From positions 1 to 13,040 of the forward strand of contig LOES01000187.1 of NCBI GenBank assembly GCA_001515955.1: a DNA stretch of 13,040 nt, in the 5' to 3' direction. Below, in pieces: positions 1-6,018 of this stretch. Within the stretch, counting starts at the first letter, position 1. Every line of letters begins with the position of its first letter. The stretch comes from Clostridia bacterium BRH_c25 (GTDB lineage Bacteria > Bacillota_A > Clostridia > Lutisporales > Lutisporaceae). Below the pieces are notes generated by a model. The model did no database searches. It saw only the letters and a program-made list of their open reading frames with translations, and was not told the origin of the DNA. A program made the translations under genes and the position numbers.

Positions 1-509
1 TAGCTTCTGGTGTAAGGTCTTCTCTTCCCCATGGAGTGGCATCGGAAAAAATAATCAAAACAGGAGAATTCTTGACACTTGATTTCGGTTGTGTTTATAA
101 TGGATATTGTTCAGATATGACAAGAACAGTATTTATTGGCAAAGCAGCGGAAAAGCACAGAAGGATATATGACATAGTACTTAAAGCGCAGGTAGCGGCA
201 TTAGAAGGTATAAAGCCGGGAGTGACCGGCAAGTCGGTAGACAGGATTGCAAGAGATATAATTTCTGCCGAAGGCTTTGGAGAGTATTTTGGACATGGCC
301 TGGGCCATGGAGTCGGACTTGCCGTCCATGAGGATCCAAGACTCAGCGTGCTGGGAGAAAACATACTTGAAGCAGGTATGATAGTAACCGATGAGCCGGG
401 TATATACATCCCCGACTTTGGCGGTGTGAGGATTGAGGATCTGGTGCTGGTAACAGAAAAAGGAGCAGAAACCCTCAGCAAATCACCAAAGGAATTGATA
501 GAACTATAA
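1..509 (+). CDS. pepP: Xaa-Pro aminopeptidase, M24 family (5' truncated)
   Basis: Only the C-terminal catalytic half is visible, about 168 residues of a family usually near 350-360. It is a cytosolic metallopeptidase that removes an N-terminal residue preceding proline. The frame is open from base 3 and the first residues (ASGVRSSLPHGVASEK) match the M24B motif just before the metal site, so the gene begins outside the window. All five expected metal ligands are present: Asp in LDFG (81-83), Asp in SDMTRT (114-116), the second His of GHGLGHG (306-308), Glu in DEPGIYIP (393-395) and Glu in VRIEDLV (435-437). The enzyme should therefore be active. It precedes efp, as the homologous yqhT does in B. 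subtilis. Family assignment is secure; the exact dipeptide preference is inferred. Confidence 0.95.
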   Translation, partial: ASGVRSSLPHGVASEKIIKTGEFLTLDFGCVYNGYCSDMTRTVFIGKAAEKHRRIYDIVLKAQVAALEGIKPGVTGKSVDRIARDIISAEGFGEYFGHGLGHGVGLAVHEDPRLSVLGENILEAGMIVTDEPGIYIPDFGGVRIEDLVLVTEKGAETLSKSPKELIEL

Positions 510-511
510 GC

Positions 512-610
512 GCTAGTCGCTAGTCATTAGTCGCTAGTCGCCAGACTTAAGCAAATACTTCGAAGCCGGACTTGAATCTCGAGACTAGGGACTAGCGACT
601 CGGGACTGCG
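512..610. repeat. Opposed arrays of 7-bp repeats (heptamer hairpin)
   Basis: Seen directly: five head-to-tail heptamers at 512-546 (GCTAGTC, GCTAGTC, ATTAGTC, GCTAGTC, GCCAGAC). They are followed by a 36-base spacer, then four heptamers of the complementary sense at 583-610 (GACTAGG, GACTAGC, GACTCGG, GACTGCG). The two arms can pair: 529-539 with 590-600 is a perfect 11-bp stem, and 522-525 with 604-607 extends it past an interruption. The centre also holds a palindrome, CTTCGAAG, at 558-565. A run of T follows the right arm (613-617), so the structure could act as the transcription terminator of the peptidase gene. The degenerate tandem design is unusual for a simple terminator and may be a dispersed genomic repeat. 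Confidence 0.85.
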
Positions 611-630
611 AATTTTTCGCGTATATCATT

Positions 631-671
631 TCGCAAAATATATAACAATTACTATAGAAGGATTTTTGCGA
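631..671. promoter_or_regulatory. Dyad in the efp leader region
   Basis: TCGCAAAA (631-638) is the exact reverse complement of TTTTGCGA (664-671), separated by 25 AT-rich bases, about 40 bases upstream of the efp start. A shorter dyad GCGAA-TTT-TTCGC sits just before it (608-620), so the two could compete. A weak promoter-like pair (TTCGCA at 630-635, TATAGA at 653-658, 17-base spacer) overlaps the dyad. Whether this is an operator, a leader RNA hairpin or chance in AT-rich DNA cannot be decided here. Confidence 0.3.
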
Positions 672-709
672 TTAATATTAATAAATAAGCACATGGAGGG
701 ATATGATTA

Positions 710-1267
710 ATGTTATCAGCTGGTGAATTTAGAAAAGGTTTGACATTTGAAATGGATGGAAATATTTATACAATTGTAGACTTTCAGCATGTTAAGCCAG
801 GTAAAGGTGCTGCTTTTGTGAGAACAAAATTAAAGAACATTATAACTGGTGCAGTAACTGAAAGAACTTTTAATCCGTCGGATAAGTATCCAAAAGCTCA
901 CATTGAGAGGAAAGCCATGCAGTTTTTATATGAAGACGGCGGTTTGTACTACTTTATGGACAATGAAAGCTATGAGCAGATACCTCTCAATCACGAGCAG
1001 GTCGAGGATGCTATTATATATCTGAAGCCAAATGATACAGCTAATATAAAATTCTATAAAGGTGAAGCTTTTTCAGTAGAGCCTGAAAACTTTGTGGAAA
1101 TGGAAGTAACAGAAACAGAGCCTGGGTTCAAGGGCGATACTGCAACAGGAGCTACCAAATCCGCTACCGTTGAAACAGGTGCAACTGTCAATGTTCCTTT
1201 GTTTATCAACATAGGTGATAAAATTAGGATAGATACAAGAACAGGGGAATACATGGAAAGAGTATGA
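710..1267 (+). CDS. efp: Elongation factor P
   Basis: The 185-residue product has the standard EF-P length. It binds the ribosome between P and E sites and relieves stalling at consecutive prolines. The N-terminal KOW-like domain carries the signature [15 protein letters not shown] (residues 26-40). The loop-tip residue is Lys32, the position that receives a modification in B. subtilis EF-P. The middle OB domain contains the TFNPSDKY segment (about residues 64-71), and the C-terminal domain ends in [11 protein letters not shown]. The ATG start follows GGAGGG (695-700) at about 9 bases. No recognisable modification enzyme gene is in the window. The gene sits 200 bases after the peptidase gene, with repeat and hairpin elements between them, so it may have its own transcript. 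Confidence 0.98.
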   Translation: MLSAGEFRKGLTFEMDGNIYTIVDFQHVKPGKGAAFVRTKLKNIITGAVTERTFNPSDKYPKAHIERKAMQFLYEDGGLYYFMDNESYEQIPLNHEQVEDAIIYLKPNDTANIKFYKGEAFSVEPENFVEMEVTETEPGFKGDTATGATKSATVETGATVNVPLFINIGDKIRIDTRTGEYMERV

Positions 1268-1321
1268 CACCCTCAGGCAATTTCTGGATAATATGCAGTC
1301 CATGTAATGCATATAGTAGTC

Positions 1322-1344
1322 AATACTGGAGAGAATACTGAGAG
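1322..1344. repeat. Short direct repeat before the zinc-ribbon gene
   Basis: Two adjacent near-identical units, AATACTGGAGAG (1322-1333) and AATACTGAGAG (1334-1344), differ by one G. They lie 25 bases upstream of the ATG of the next gene, just before its ribosome binding site. Upstream of them, ATATGCA (1291-1297) and TGCATAT (1308-1314) form a 7-bp inverted repeat. No T-tract follows, so this is not an obvious terminator. Function unknown. Confidence 0.45.
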
Positions 1345-1369
1345 TAGTAAAAATAAAGGAGGAGTACAT

Positions 1370-1792
1370 ATGGAATACTTGTACGAAAGAGTAGCCTACC
1401 TGAAGGGACTGGCAGAAGGGATGAAGGTGGATGAGTCAACAGATCAGGGCAAGTTAATCTCTAAAATTATAGATGTATTAAGTGATTTTGCCGATGCCGT
1501 CAATGAGTTGAATGAATCACAGAACGAGCTTGATGAGTATGTAGAAGCAATAGATGAGGATCTTTCCACTCTGGAAGATGACTTGTGCTTTGATGAAGAT
1601 GACGAAGATGATGAGTTTGACGATGATGAGGATTATGACTATATTGAAGTTGAATGTCCACACTGCAAGGAATTCGTTTATCTTGACGAAGACCTGGTAG
1701 AAAGCGGCGAGAAGGTTGTATGCCCAAACTGTCATGAAGCCATCGAATTTGAGATCGAATGCGGCTGCGGCTGCGGTCATGACCACGAATAG
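1370..1792 (+). CDS. Small acidic zinc-ribbon protein (CD1247-like)
   Basis: This 140-residue protein of unknown function resembles the clostridial CD1247 N-terminal-domain proteins, which are often misnamed as AraC-type regulators. Residues 1-70 are a likely helical, coiled-coil-prone region (MEYLYERVAYLKGLAEG at the start). A very acidic linker of Asp/Glu follows at about 77-94, then a zinc ribbon with CPHC and CPNC pairs (about 98-124). The tail CGCGCGHDHE adds further Cys/His ligands. There is no membrane segment or helix-turn-helix. The ATG at 1370 is chosen because it lies 7-8 bases after AAGGAGGAG (1357-1365). An in-frame ATG at 1307 lacks a comparable site and would add 21 unlike residues. 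It fills the place of yqhV between efp and spoIIIAA in B. subtilis. The family link is by recall and moderately sure. Confidence 0.82.
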   Translation: MEYLYERVAYLKGLAEGMKVDESTDQGKLISKIIDVLSDFADAVNELNESQNELDEYVEAIDEDLSTLEDDLCFDEDDEDDEFDDDEDYDYIEVECPHCKEFVYLDEDLVESGEKVVCPNCHEAIEFEIECGCGCGHDHE

Positions 1793-1807
1793 TAAATAGC
1801 AGAGCAT

Positions 1808-1854
1808 AAAAAAAGACCCAATTGAATCCTATGATTCAGTTGGGTCTTTTTTTT
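1808..1854 (+). terminator. Strong intrinsic terminator, probably bidirectional
   Basis: AGACCCAATTGAATC (1814-1828) pairs with GATTCAGTTGGGTCT (1833-1847) with one G-T wobble around a 4-base CTAT loop. It is followed by eight T residues (1847-1854). An A-run (1808-1814) precedes the stem, giving a T-tract on the opposite strand as well. It closes the efp/zinc-ribbon transcription unit and insulates the spoIIIA operon. Confidence 0.95.
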
Positions 1855-1971
1855 ATGTGCAGTAATTATTTCGGATAAGTTGTCATATCTATAAAACAAA
1901 TTGAAAAGATTGAACGCACAGAAGTATTCCTCATGGGTATGGTGCGAATTCAATAACAGTCAAGGAAAATA

Positions 1972-2013
1972 TTTACGCTCATTTGAATGGGAACGTAAAA
2001 TGTTTTCGCGAAA
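1972..2013. promoter_or_regulatory. Paired dyads upstream of spoIIIAA
   Basis: In the 187-base gap before spoIIIAA, TTTACG (1972-1977) faces CGTAAA (1994-1999). The inner CTCATT (1978-1983) faces AATGGG (1986-1991) with one G-T pair, so a 12-bp interrupted stem is possible. Five bases later lies a 10-bp perfect palindrome TTTCGCGAAA (2004-2013), about 28 bases before the start codon. In B. subtilis this operon is read by sigma-E in the mother cell. I could not find a convincing sigma-E -35/-10 pair here, so these dyads are candidates for regulator binding or leader RNA structure only. Confidence 0.35.
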
Positions 2014-2041
2014 TATTTAGTACAAAGGATAGGATGTGACT

Positions 2042-3019
2042 ATGAACAATGAGATTAAAATACTGGAGGTTCTGGATTATTTGCCAAGGCACATAAGGCA
2101 GATGGTAAGAAAGCTTCCCGATGCAACCCTGGCAAGTATCGAGGAAATACGGTTGAGGTTGGGAAAGCCTCTCTGTGTTTCAGGCTGCCAATTGGAAATA
2201 TTTATTGATGCTGAAGGGAAAGAATCAGCATCAGCGGAAAAAGCTTATTTGGTATGTGAGGATGATTTGAAGTGCTCCCTTCAGCTTGTCTGCAATTTTT
2301 CCATGTATTCTGTGGAGGAGGAGCTGAGGAATGGGTTTGTCACTGTAAGCGGCGGTCACAGGGTAGGCGTATGCGGACGGACAGTGACGGAAAACGGCAA
2401 GGTCAAGGTTTTGAAGGATATAAGCTATATGAACTTCAGGGTTGCAAAACAGATAATAGGTGCTTCGGATAAGGTAATAGGTTATTTGATACGTTCACCG
2501 GATTGCATATATAACACACTGATAATATCACCTCCCCAATGTGGCAAAACCACATTGCTAAGGGACATTATAAGAAGACTCAGCAGCGGAGAAGGAGAAC
2601 ACCTGTTCAAAGGAATGAAAATTTCTTTAATAGATGAACGTTCGGAAATAGCTGCCTGCAGCCTGGGAATACCGAGAAACGATGTGGGAATAAGGACGGA
2701 CGTTCTTGACGGCTGCCCAAAGGCTGAGGGGATCATAATGATGATAAGGTCAATGTCTCCGGAGATAATAGCAACCGACGAAATCGGAAGAAGAGAAGAT
2801 GCCGATGCAATTATAGATGCTGTCAATGCAGGGGTAAAGGTTGTAACCACAATACATGGCAGCAATATAGGCGACTTCCTTAAAAAGCAGGATCTTAGCC
2901 GGATACAAAAAGGAGTTTTTGAAAGATATATAGTCCTCAGCCGAAGGGACGGTGTCGGAACAATGGAAGCTATACTGGACGGAAGCTTAAATACATTGTA
3001 TGAGAGAAATCGTAAATGA
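2042..3019 (+). CDS. spoIIIAA: Stage III sporulation protein AA, secretion-type ATPase
   Basis: The 325-residue cytosolic ATPase is related to type II/IV secretion motor ATPases. It is proposed to power the SpoIIIA-SpoIIQ channel from the mother-cell side. The P-loop is PPQCGKTT (about residues 164-171, Lys169). A Walker-B-like ATDEIG follows (Asp246, Glu247), then TTIHG in the RecA-like core. The N-terminal region (EEIRLRLGKP and the VSGGHRVGVCGR segment) is typical of SpoIIIAA. Length is close to the roughly 307 residues of B. subtilis. I chose the ATG at 2042, preceded by TAGGA (2030-2034); an in-frame GTG at 2036 is possible and would add two residues. It is first in the eight-gene operon, and its stop lies 10 bases before the preferred start of spoIIIAB. 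Confidence 0.97.
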   Translation: MNNEIKILEVLDYLPRHIRQMVRKLPDATLASIEEIRLRLGKPLCVSGCQLEIFIDAEGKESASAEKAYLVCEDDLKCSLQLVCNFSMYSVEEELRNGFVTVSGGHRVGVCGRTVTENGKVKVLKDISYMNFRVAKQIIGASDKVIGYLIRSPDCIYNTLIISPPQCGKTTLLRDIIRRLSSGEGEHLFKGMKISLIDERSEIAACSLGIPRNDVGIRTDVLDGCPKAEGIIMMIRSMSPEIIATDEIGRREDADAIIDAVNAGVKVVTTIHGSNIGDFLKKQDLSRIQKGVFERYIVLSRRDGVGTMEAILDGSLNTLYERNRK

Positions 3020-3029
3020 GGGGATTGAA

Positions 3030-3551
3030 TTGCTGTTAAAGATTATCGGAGGCCTGCTGGTCATTTCAGCAAGTGGTTTATTGGGAATACTTTTTTCCAA
3101 TAGATTGTCGTTAAGATACAAGGAATTGAATAATTTAAGAAGGTTTATGCAAATGCTTGAGACTGAAGTCACTTATGGTGCCACACCCCTGCCGGTCGCT
3201 TTGAAGAATACTTCAAACAAGGCAGAAGGTCTTATCAGCAGCTTTTTCATTTGCATTTCCAACAGCCTCACAGACAGAAGCTTTTATACAGTTTGGGATG
3301 CATGGACATATGCAGCAGAAGCTGTGCTTGTTGGATCTTCACTGCAAAGGGCTGATATTGAGCTTATTAAGAGCTTCGGAAGTATCCTGGGCTGCTCCGA
3401 CAGAGAAGACCAGAAAAAGCACTTTGAGCTTTTTTACCTGCAGCTGAAGCATCAGGAGGATGCTGCGCAGGCAGAAATAAAGAGAAGTGCTAAAATGTAC
3501 AGAAGCTTGGGCTTTTTATTGGGAACTGCAGTATTCATAGTATTAATATAA
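3030..3551 (+). CDS. spoIIIAB: Stage III sporulation protein AB
   Basis: The 173-residue membrane protein of the sporulation channel is distantly related to GspF-type secretion platform proteins. It has a hydrophobic segment at residues 3-22 and another at the extreme C terminus (LGFLLGTAVFIVLI), with a mostly helical cytosolic middle. Between them are family-typical features: LETEVTYGATPLP after the first membrane helix, and QLKHQEDAAQAEIK near the end. Start choice: a TTG at 3030 lies 6 bases after GAGGGG (3018-3023), overlapping the spoIIIAA stop, and gives a start MLLKIIGG like B. subtilis MLKLLG. An in-frame ATG at 3000, inside spoIIIAA, would give 183 residues but has no good ribosome binding site. 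Translational coupling to spoIIIAA is likely. Confidence 0.93.
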   Translation: MLLKIIGGLLVISASGLLGILFSNRLSLRYKELNNLRRFMQMLETEVTYGATPLPVALKNTSNKAEGLISSFFICISNSLTDRSFYTVWDAWTYAAEAVLVGSSLQRADIELIKSFGSILGCSDREDQKKHFELFYLQLKHQEDAAQAEIKRSAKMYRSLGFLLGTAVFIVLI

Positions 3552-3572
3552 TCAGTAGAAGGGGGCAATAAA

Positions 3573-3767
3573 ATGGACATCGACCTGATATTCAGAATAG
3601 CAGCGATAGGTATTGTAGTAGCAGTACTCAACAGAGTGCTTAACCAGTCCGGCAGAGAGGAAATGGCCATGATGACTACTTTAGCCGGAGTTGTGGTTGT
3701 TCTTATGATGGTAATAAGCTTGATCAGCAATTTATTTGATAGTGTAAGAACAATGTTTCATTTGTAA
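3573..3767 (+). CDS. spoIIIAC: Stage III sporulation protein AC
   Basis: This 64-residue protein is almost wholly hydrophobic, with two membrane helices at about residues 5-22 and 33-54. They are joined by the polar loop NRVLNQSGREE, characteristic of SpoIIIAC. It is an integral component of the mother-cell-side channel, normally adjacent to and homologous in part with SpoIIIAD. The ATG follows AGAAGGGGGC (3557-3566) at about 6 bases. It lies 21 bases after spoIIIAB and 9 bases before spoIIIAD. Size and order match the family. Confidence 0.95.
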   Translation: MDIDLIFRIAAIGIVVAVLNRVLNQSGREEMAMMTTLAGVVVVLMMVISLISNLFDSVRTMFHL

Positions 3768-3776
3768 GGTGATATT

Positions 3777-4163
3777 ATGGATATCATGAAAATTGTTATG
3801 GTAGGAATTATAGCGGCAGTGCTGGCGGTGCTCCTTAAGGAGGAAAGGCCGGAGATTGCTGTTATGATAAGCATAGTAACCGGTCTTGTTATTTTCATGT
3901 TTCTCATAACAAGGCTTAACTCGGTAATGACAGTACTGAAGTACTTTGCAAGTAAAGCAAACATTGATGTATTATATTTTTCCACCATTCTAAAGGTTAT
4001 CGCCATAGCTTACATAACCGAGTTCGGTGCCCAGATATGCAGGGATGCCGGGGAGGGTACCATAGCTTCGAAGGTTGAGCTTGCCGGGAAGGTGCTTATT
4101 ATGGTTACTGCAATACCTATACTTGCAGCATTGATGGATATAATGATAAAAATCATACCATAA
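3777..4163 (+). CDS. spoIIIAD: Stage III sporulation protein AD
   Basis: The 128-residue integral membrane protein has three to four hydrophobic segments (about residues 4-20, 27-45, 66-84 and 104-127). The KEERPEIAVMISIVTG stretch resembles the corresponding helix of SpoIIIAC, and AYITEFGAQICRDAGE is the conserved SpoIIIAD polar loop. It acts in the SpoIIIA channel assembly in the outer forespore membrane. The start ATG is preceded by AAGGTGA (3766-3772), which overlaps the stop of spoIIIAC, so coupling is probable. Length is close to the roughly 133 residues of B. subtilis. Confidence 0.96.
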   Translation: MDIMKIVMVGIIAAVLAVLLKEERPEIAVMISIVTGLVIFMFLITRLNSVMTVLKYFASKANIDVLYFSTILKVIAIAYITEFGAQICRDAGEGTIASKVELAGKVLIMVTAIPILAALMDIMIKIIP

Positions 4164-4193
4164 AATGATGTACAAACATAAAGGGGGATAAAC

Positions 4194-5354
4194 ATGAGAA
4201 AAAGCATAGCTTTTTTTATGATAATAATCCTGCTTTCCATATGTTCCGTTTATTGTGATGGCACCGAGGATATATTGCAGGATCAACTGGATAATCTGGA
4301 TATAAGCGAGATAGAGAAATATGTCGGCGATATTAACAAGGAATCCGAAGGCTTGATACCGGAGGTGAATATCAAGGAGCTGGTATTAGGCTTGTTTAAA
4401 GGCAATACCTTTGAAAACCTGAAGGAACTGGGGAAAGGAATAGTAAACTATTTCTTCAAGGAAGTGATAAGTAATTTCAGTATTATGGGCAGGCTTCTCA
4501 TACTGGCGATATTTTGCGCAATACTGCAGAATCTTCATAATGCCTTTGAGGAAGATGCGATAGGCAGGCTGGCTTACGGAATATGCTACATATTGATAAT
4601 AATAATGGCTGTGAAAAGCTTCGATGATGCAATGAAAATCGGGGTGCATGCAATTGATACAATGGTAGGTTTCATGCAGGCGCTATTGCCGACATTACTG
4701 GCACTGCTTGCTGCGGTGGGAGGGATTTCCTCATCAGCGGTATTCCAGCCGCTTTTATTCAGCTCTATAACATTGATTACAACGCTTATAAAGGTGTTTG
4801 TAATGCCTCTTATACTATTCTCTGCAGTTCTCAGTATATTGAATAATCTTTCGGATTCGATAAATATTTCAAAGCTGGCTTCTCTTCTAAAACAGACTGC
4901 CATTGGTGCTTTAGGTCTGGTGCTTACAGCCTTTACAGGAGTGATAACTGTGCAGGGCATAGCTTCAGCTTCAATAGACGGAGCGACAATAAGAACTGCA
5001 AAGTTTGCGGTGGACAACTTCATACCAATAGTGGGGAGCTTCCTTTCCGATGCTTTTGATGCCGTTGTCAGCTGCTCTATGATACTGAAAAACGGAATAG
5101 GAATTGCCGGATTTATAGTATTGCTCCTGATATGCAGCTTTCCGCTTATAAAGATGTTTTCCATTGTTTTAATATACAAGGTAACAAGTGCACTTATACA
5201 GCCTATTCTCGACAACCAGATCGTACAGTGCCTGAATGATATGAGCAATGCAATACTAACGCTGTTAACCTGTGTATTGGCAGTTGCTGTGATGTTCTTT
5301 ATGGCTCTGACGGTTATCATGGGTGTCGGCAATATGACTGTAATGGTCAGGTAG
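4194..5354 (+). CDS. spoIIIAE: Stage III sporulation protein AE
   Basis: At 386 residues this is the largest membrane component of the SpoIIIA complex. It starts with a signal-like segment (MRKSIAFFMIIILLSIC) followed by an acidic extracytoplasmic region of about 75 residues. Around seven to eight hydrophobic helices then run from about residue 95 to the end (for example LLILAIFCAIL, LLPTLLALLAAVGG, VLTAFTGVITVQG). The motif GVITVQGIASASIDGATIRTAKF is, as I recall, the most conserved part of the family. The ATG follows AAGGGGGAT (4182-4190). It lies 30 bases after spoIIIAD and 8 bases before spoIIIAF. Assignment rests on position, length and recognised segments. Confidence 0.96.
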   Translation: MRKSIAFFMIIILLSICSVYCDGTEDILQDQLDNLDISEIEKYVGDINKESEGLIPEVNIKELVLGLFKGNTFENLKELGKGIVNYFFKEVISNFSIMGRLLILAIFCAILQNLHNAFEEDAIGRLAYGICYILIIIMAVKSFDDAMKIGVHAIDTMVGFMQALLPTLLALLAAVGGISSSAVFQPLLFSSITLITTLIKVFVMPLILFSAVLSILNNLSDSINISKLASLLKQTAIGALGLVLTAFTGVITVQGIASASIDGATIRTAKFAVDNFIPIVGSFLSDAFDAVVSCSMILKNGIGIAGFIVLLLICSFPLIKMFSIVLIYKVTSALIQPILDNQIVQCLNDMSNAILTLLTCVLAVAVMFFMALTVIMGVGNMTVMVR

Positions 5355-5362
5355 GTGATTTT

Positions 5363-5998
5363 ATGGCTGATTTTCTAAGGACCTGGATAATAAATATTAC
5401 TGTGATAATTATTTTTATAATGTTTCTGGACACTATAATGCCTAATAATTCAATGAAGAGATACATAAACGTAGTAGTGGGACTCTTGGTAATCATAGTG
5501 GTAATAAGACCCTTTGTACAGGTAAAGGATTTTACTGAAAGCTTCAACAGTGAGTTCCTGGAGGCAGCCAATTTTGTAGAACAGAGCGGCAGCCGGGGAG
5601 ATAGTGCAGAGATCAGCAAGTACCAGCAGCAGAAAGCGGTGGAGATTTTTGAGAACAACCTGAAAGGACAGATTCTGAAGCTGGTGAAGAACAATACAGG
5701 GACAGATTATAAAGGAGTATCGGTAGAATTGGAGCTGGAGAAGAATTTTGAGAGCGAGGACTTTGGTAACATAAAATCCATATGGGTTGGTTTGAGTAAG
5801 GACAAAAAAGAAGTATTGGAAGTGGATAGAATAAAAATCGACGTTGGCGAGAGCATTGAGAAAAATAAAAATGTAATTAATGAAGACAAAGGTGAATATA
5901 ATTTGAATGATAGCAAGATAAGCAGCAAGGTTAAAGAGGCAATAAGCAAAGCTCTGGGAATCAGCGAGTCAATTGTCAACGTTAATGTACAGCAGTAA
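5363..5998 (+). CDS. spoIIIAF: Stage III sporulation protein AF
   Basis: The 211-residue protein has two N-terminal membrane helices (about residues 8-28 and 35-52) separated by the short conserved MPNNSMKRYINVVVG segment. A soluble domain of about 150 residues follows. In B. subtilis the soluble domain has a ring-building fold like those of SpoIIIAG and SpoIIIAH. The C-terminal KVKEAISKALGISESIVNV segment fits that fold. The middle is rich in charged residues, and the part around residues 165-185 is lysine/asparagine rich and probably a flexible loop. The ATG is 8 bases after the spoIIIAE stop, whose codon lies within the ribosome binding site AGGTAGGTGA (5349-5358). Confidence 0.95.
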   Translation: MADFLRTWIINITVIIIFIMFLDTIMPNNSMKRYINVVVGLLVIIVVIRPFVQVKDFTESFNSEFLEAANFVEQSGSRGDSAEISKYQQQKAVEIFENNLKGQILKLVKNNTGTDYKGVSVELELEKNFESEDFGNIKSIWVGLSKDKKEVLEVDRIKIDVGESIEKNKNVINEDKGEYNLNDSKISSKVKEAISKALGISESIVNVNVQQ

Positions 5999-6018
5999 TA
6001 ATGCAAGGAGGAAAGCTT

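Noticed and set aside
36..509. GTG at 36 as the start of a short independent gene
   Set aside because: The frame is open to the left edge and the residues before 36 match the conserved Xaa-Pro aminopeptidase sequence, so this is the inside of a truncated gene.
512..610. Short repeats as a possible CRISPR array
   Set aside because: Units are 7 bp, directly abutting, and in two opposite orientations, with no spacers and no cas genes nearby.
1307..1369. Extended N terminus of the zinc-ribbon gene from ATG 1307
   Set aside because: The added 21 residues are low-complexity, they would cover the direct repeat and the strong AAGGAGGAG site, and the ATG at 1370 fits that site.
1855..2035. Sigma-E promoter for the spoIIIA operon
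   Set aside because: I looked for an ATATT-like -35 and a CATACAAT-like -10 at 13-15 bases. TCATATC at 1883 has no -10 partner. AAATGTT at 1998 with AGTACAAA at 2019 would start too close to the gene to leave a ribosome binding site.
4586..5332. 248-codon open frame on the minus strand inside spoIIIAE
   Set aside because: It is fully antisense to a well-supported membrane protein gene, has no convincing ribosome binding site and shows no recognisable domain; it is a codon-bias shadow.
6001..6018. ATG at 6001 as the spoIIIAG start
   Set aside because: It would translate the ribosome binding site AAGGAGGAAAG itself (residues MQGGKL); the ATG at 6019 is correctly spaced from it.
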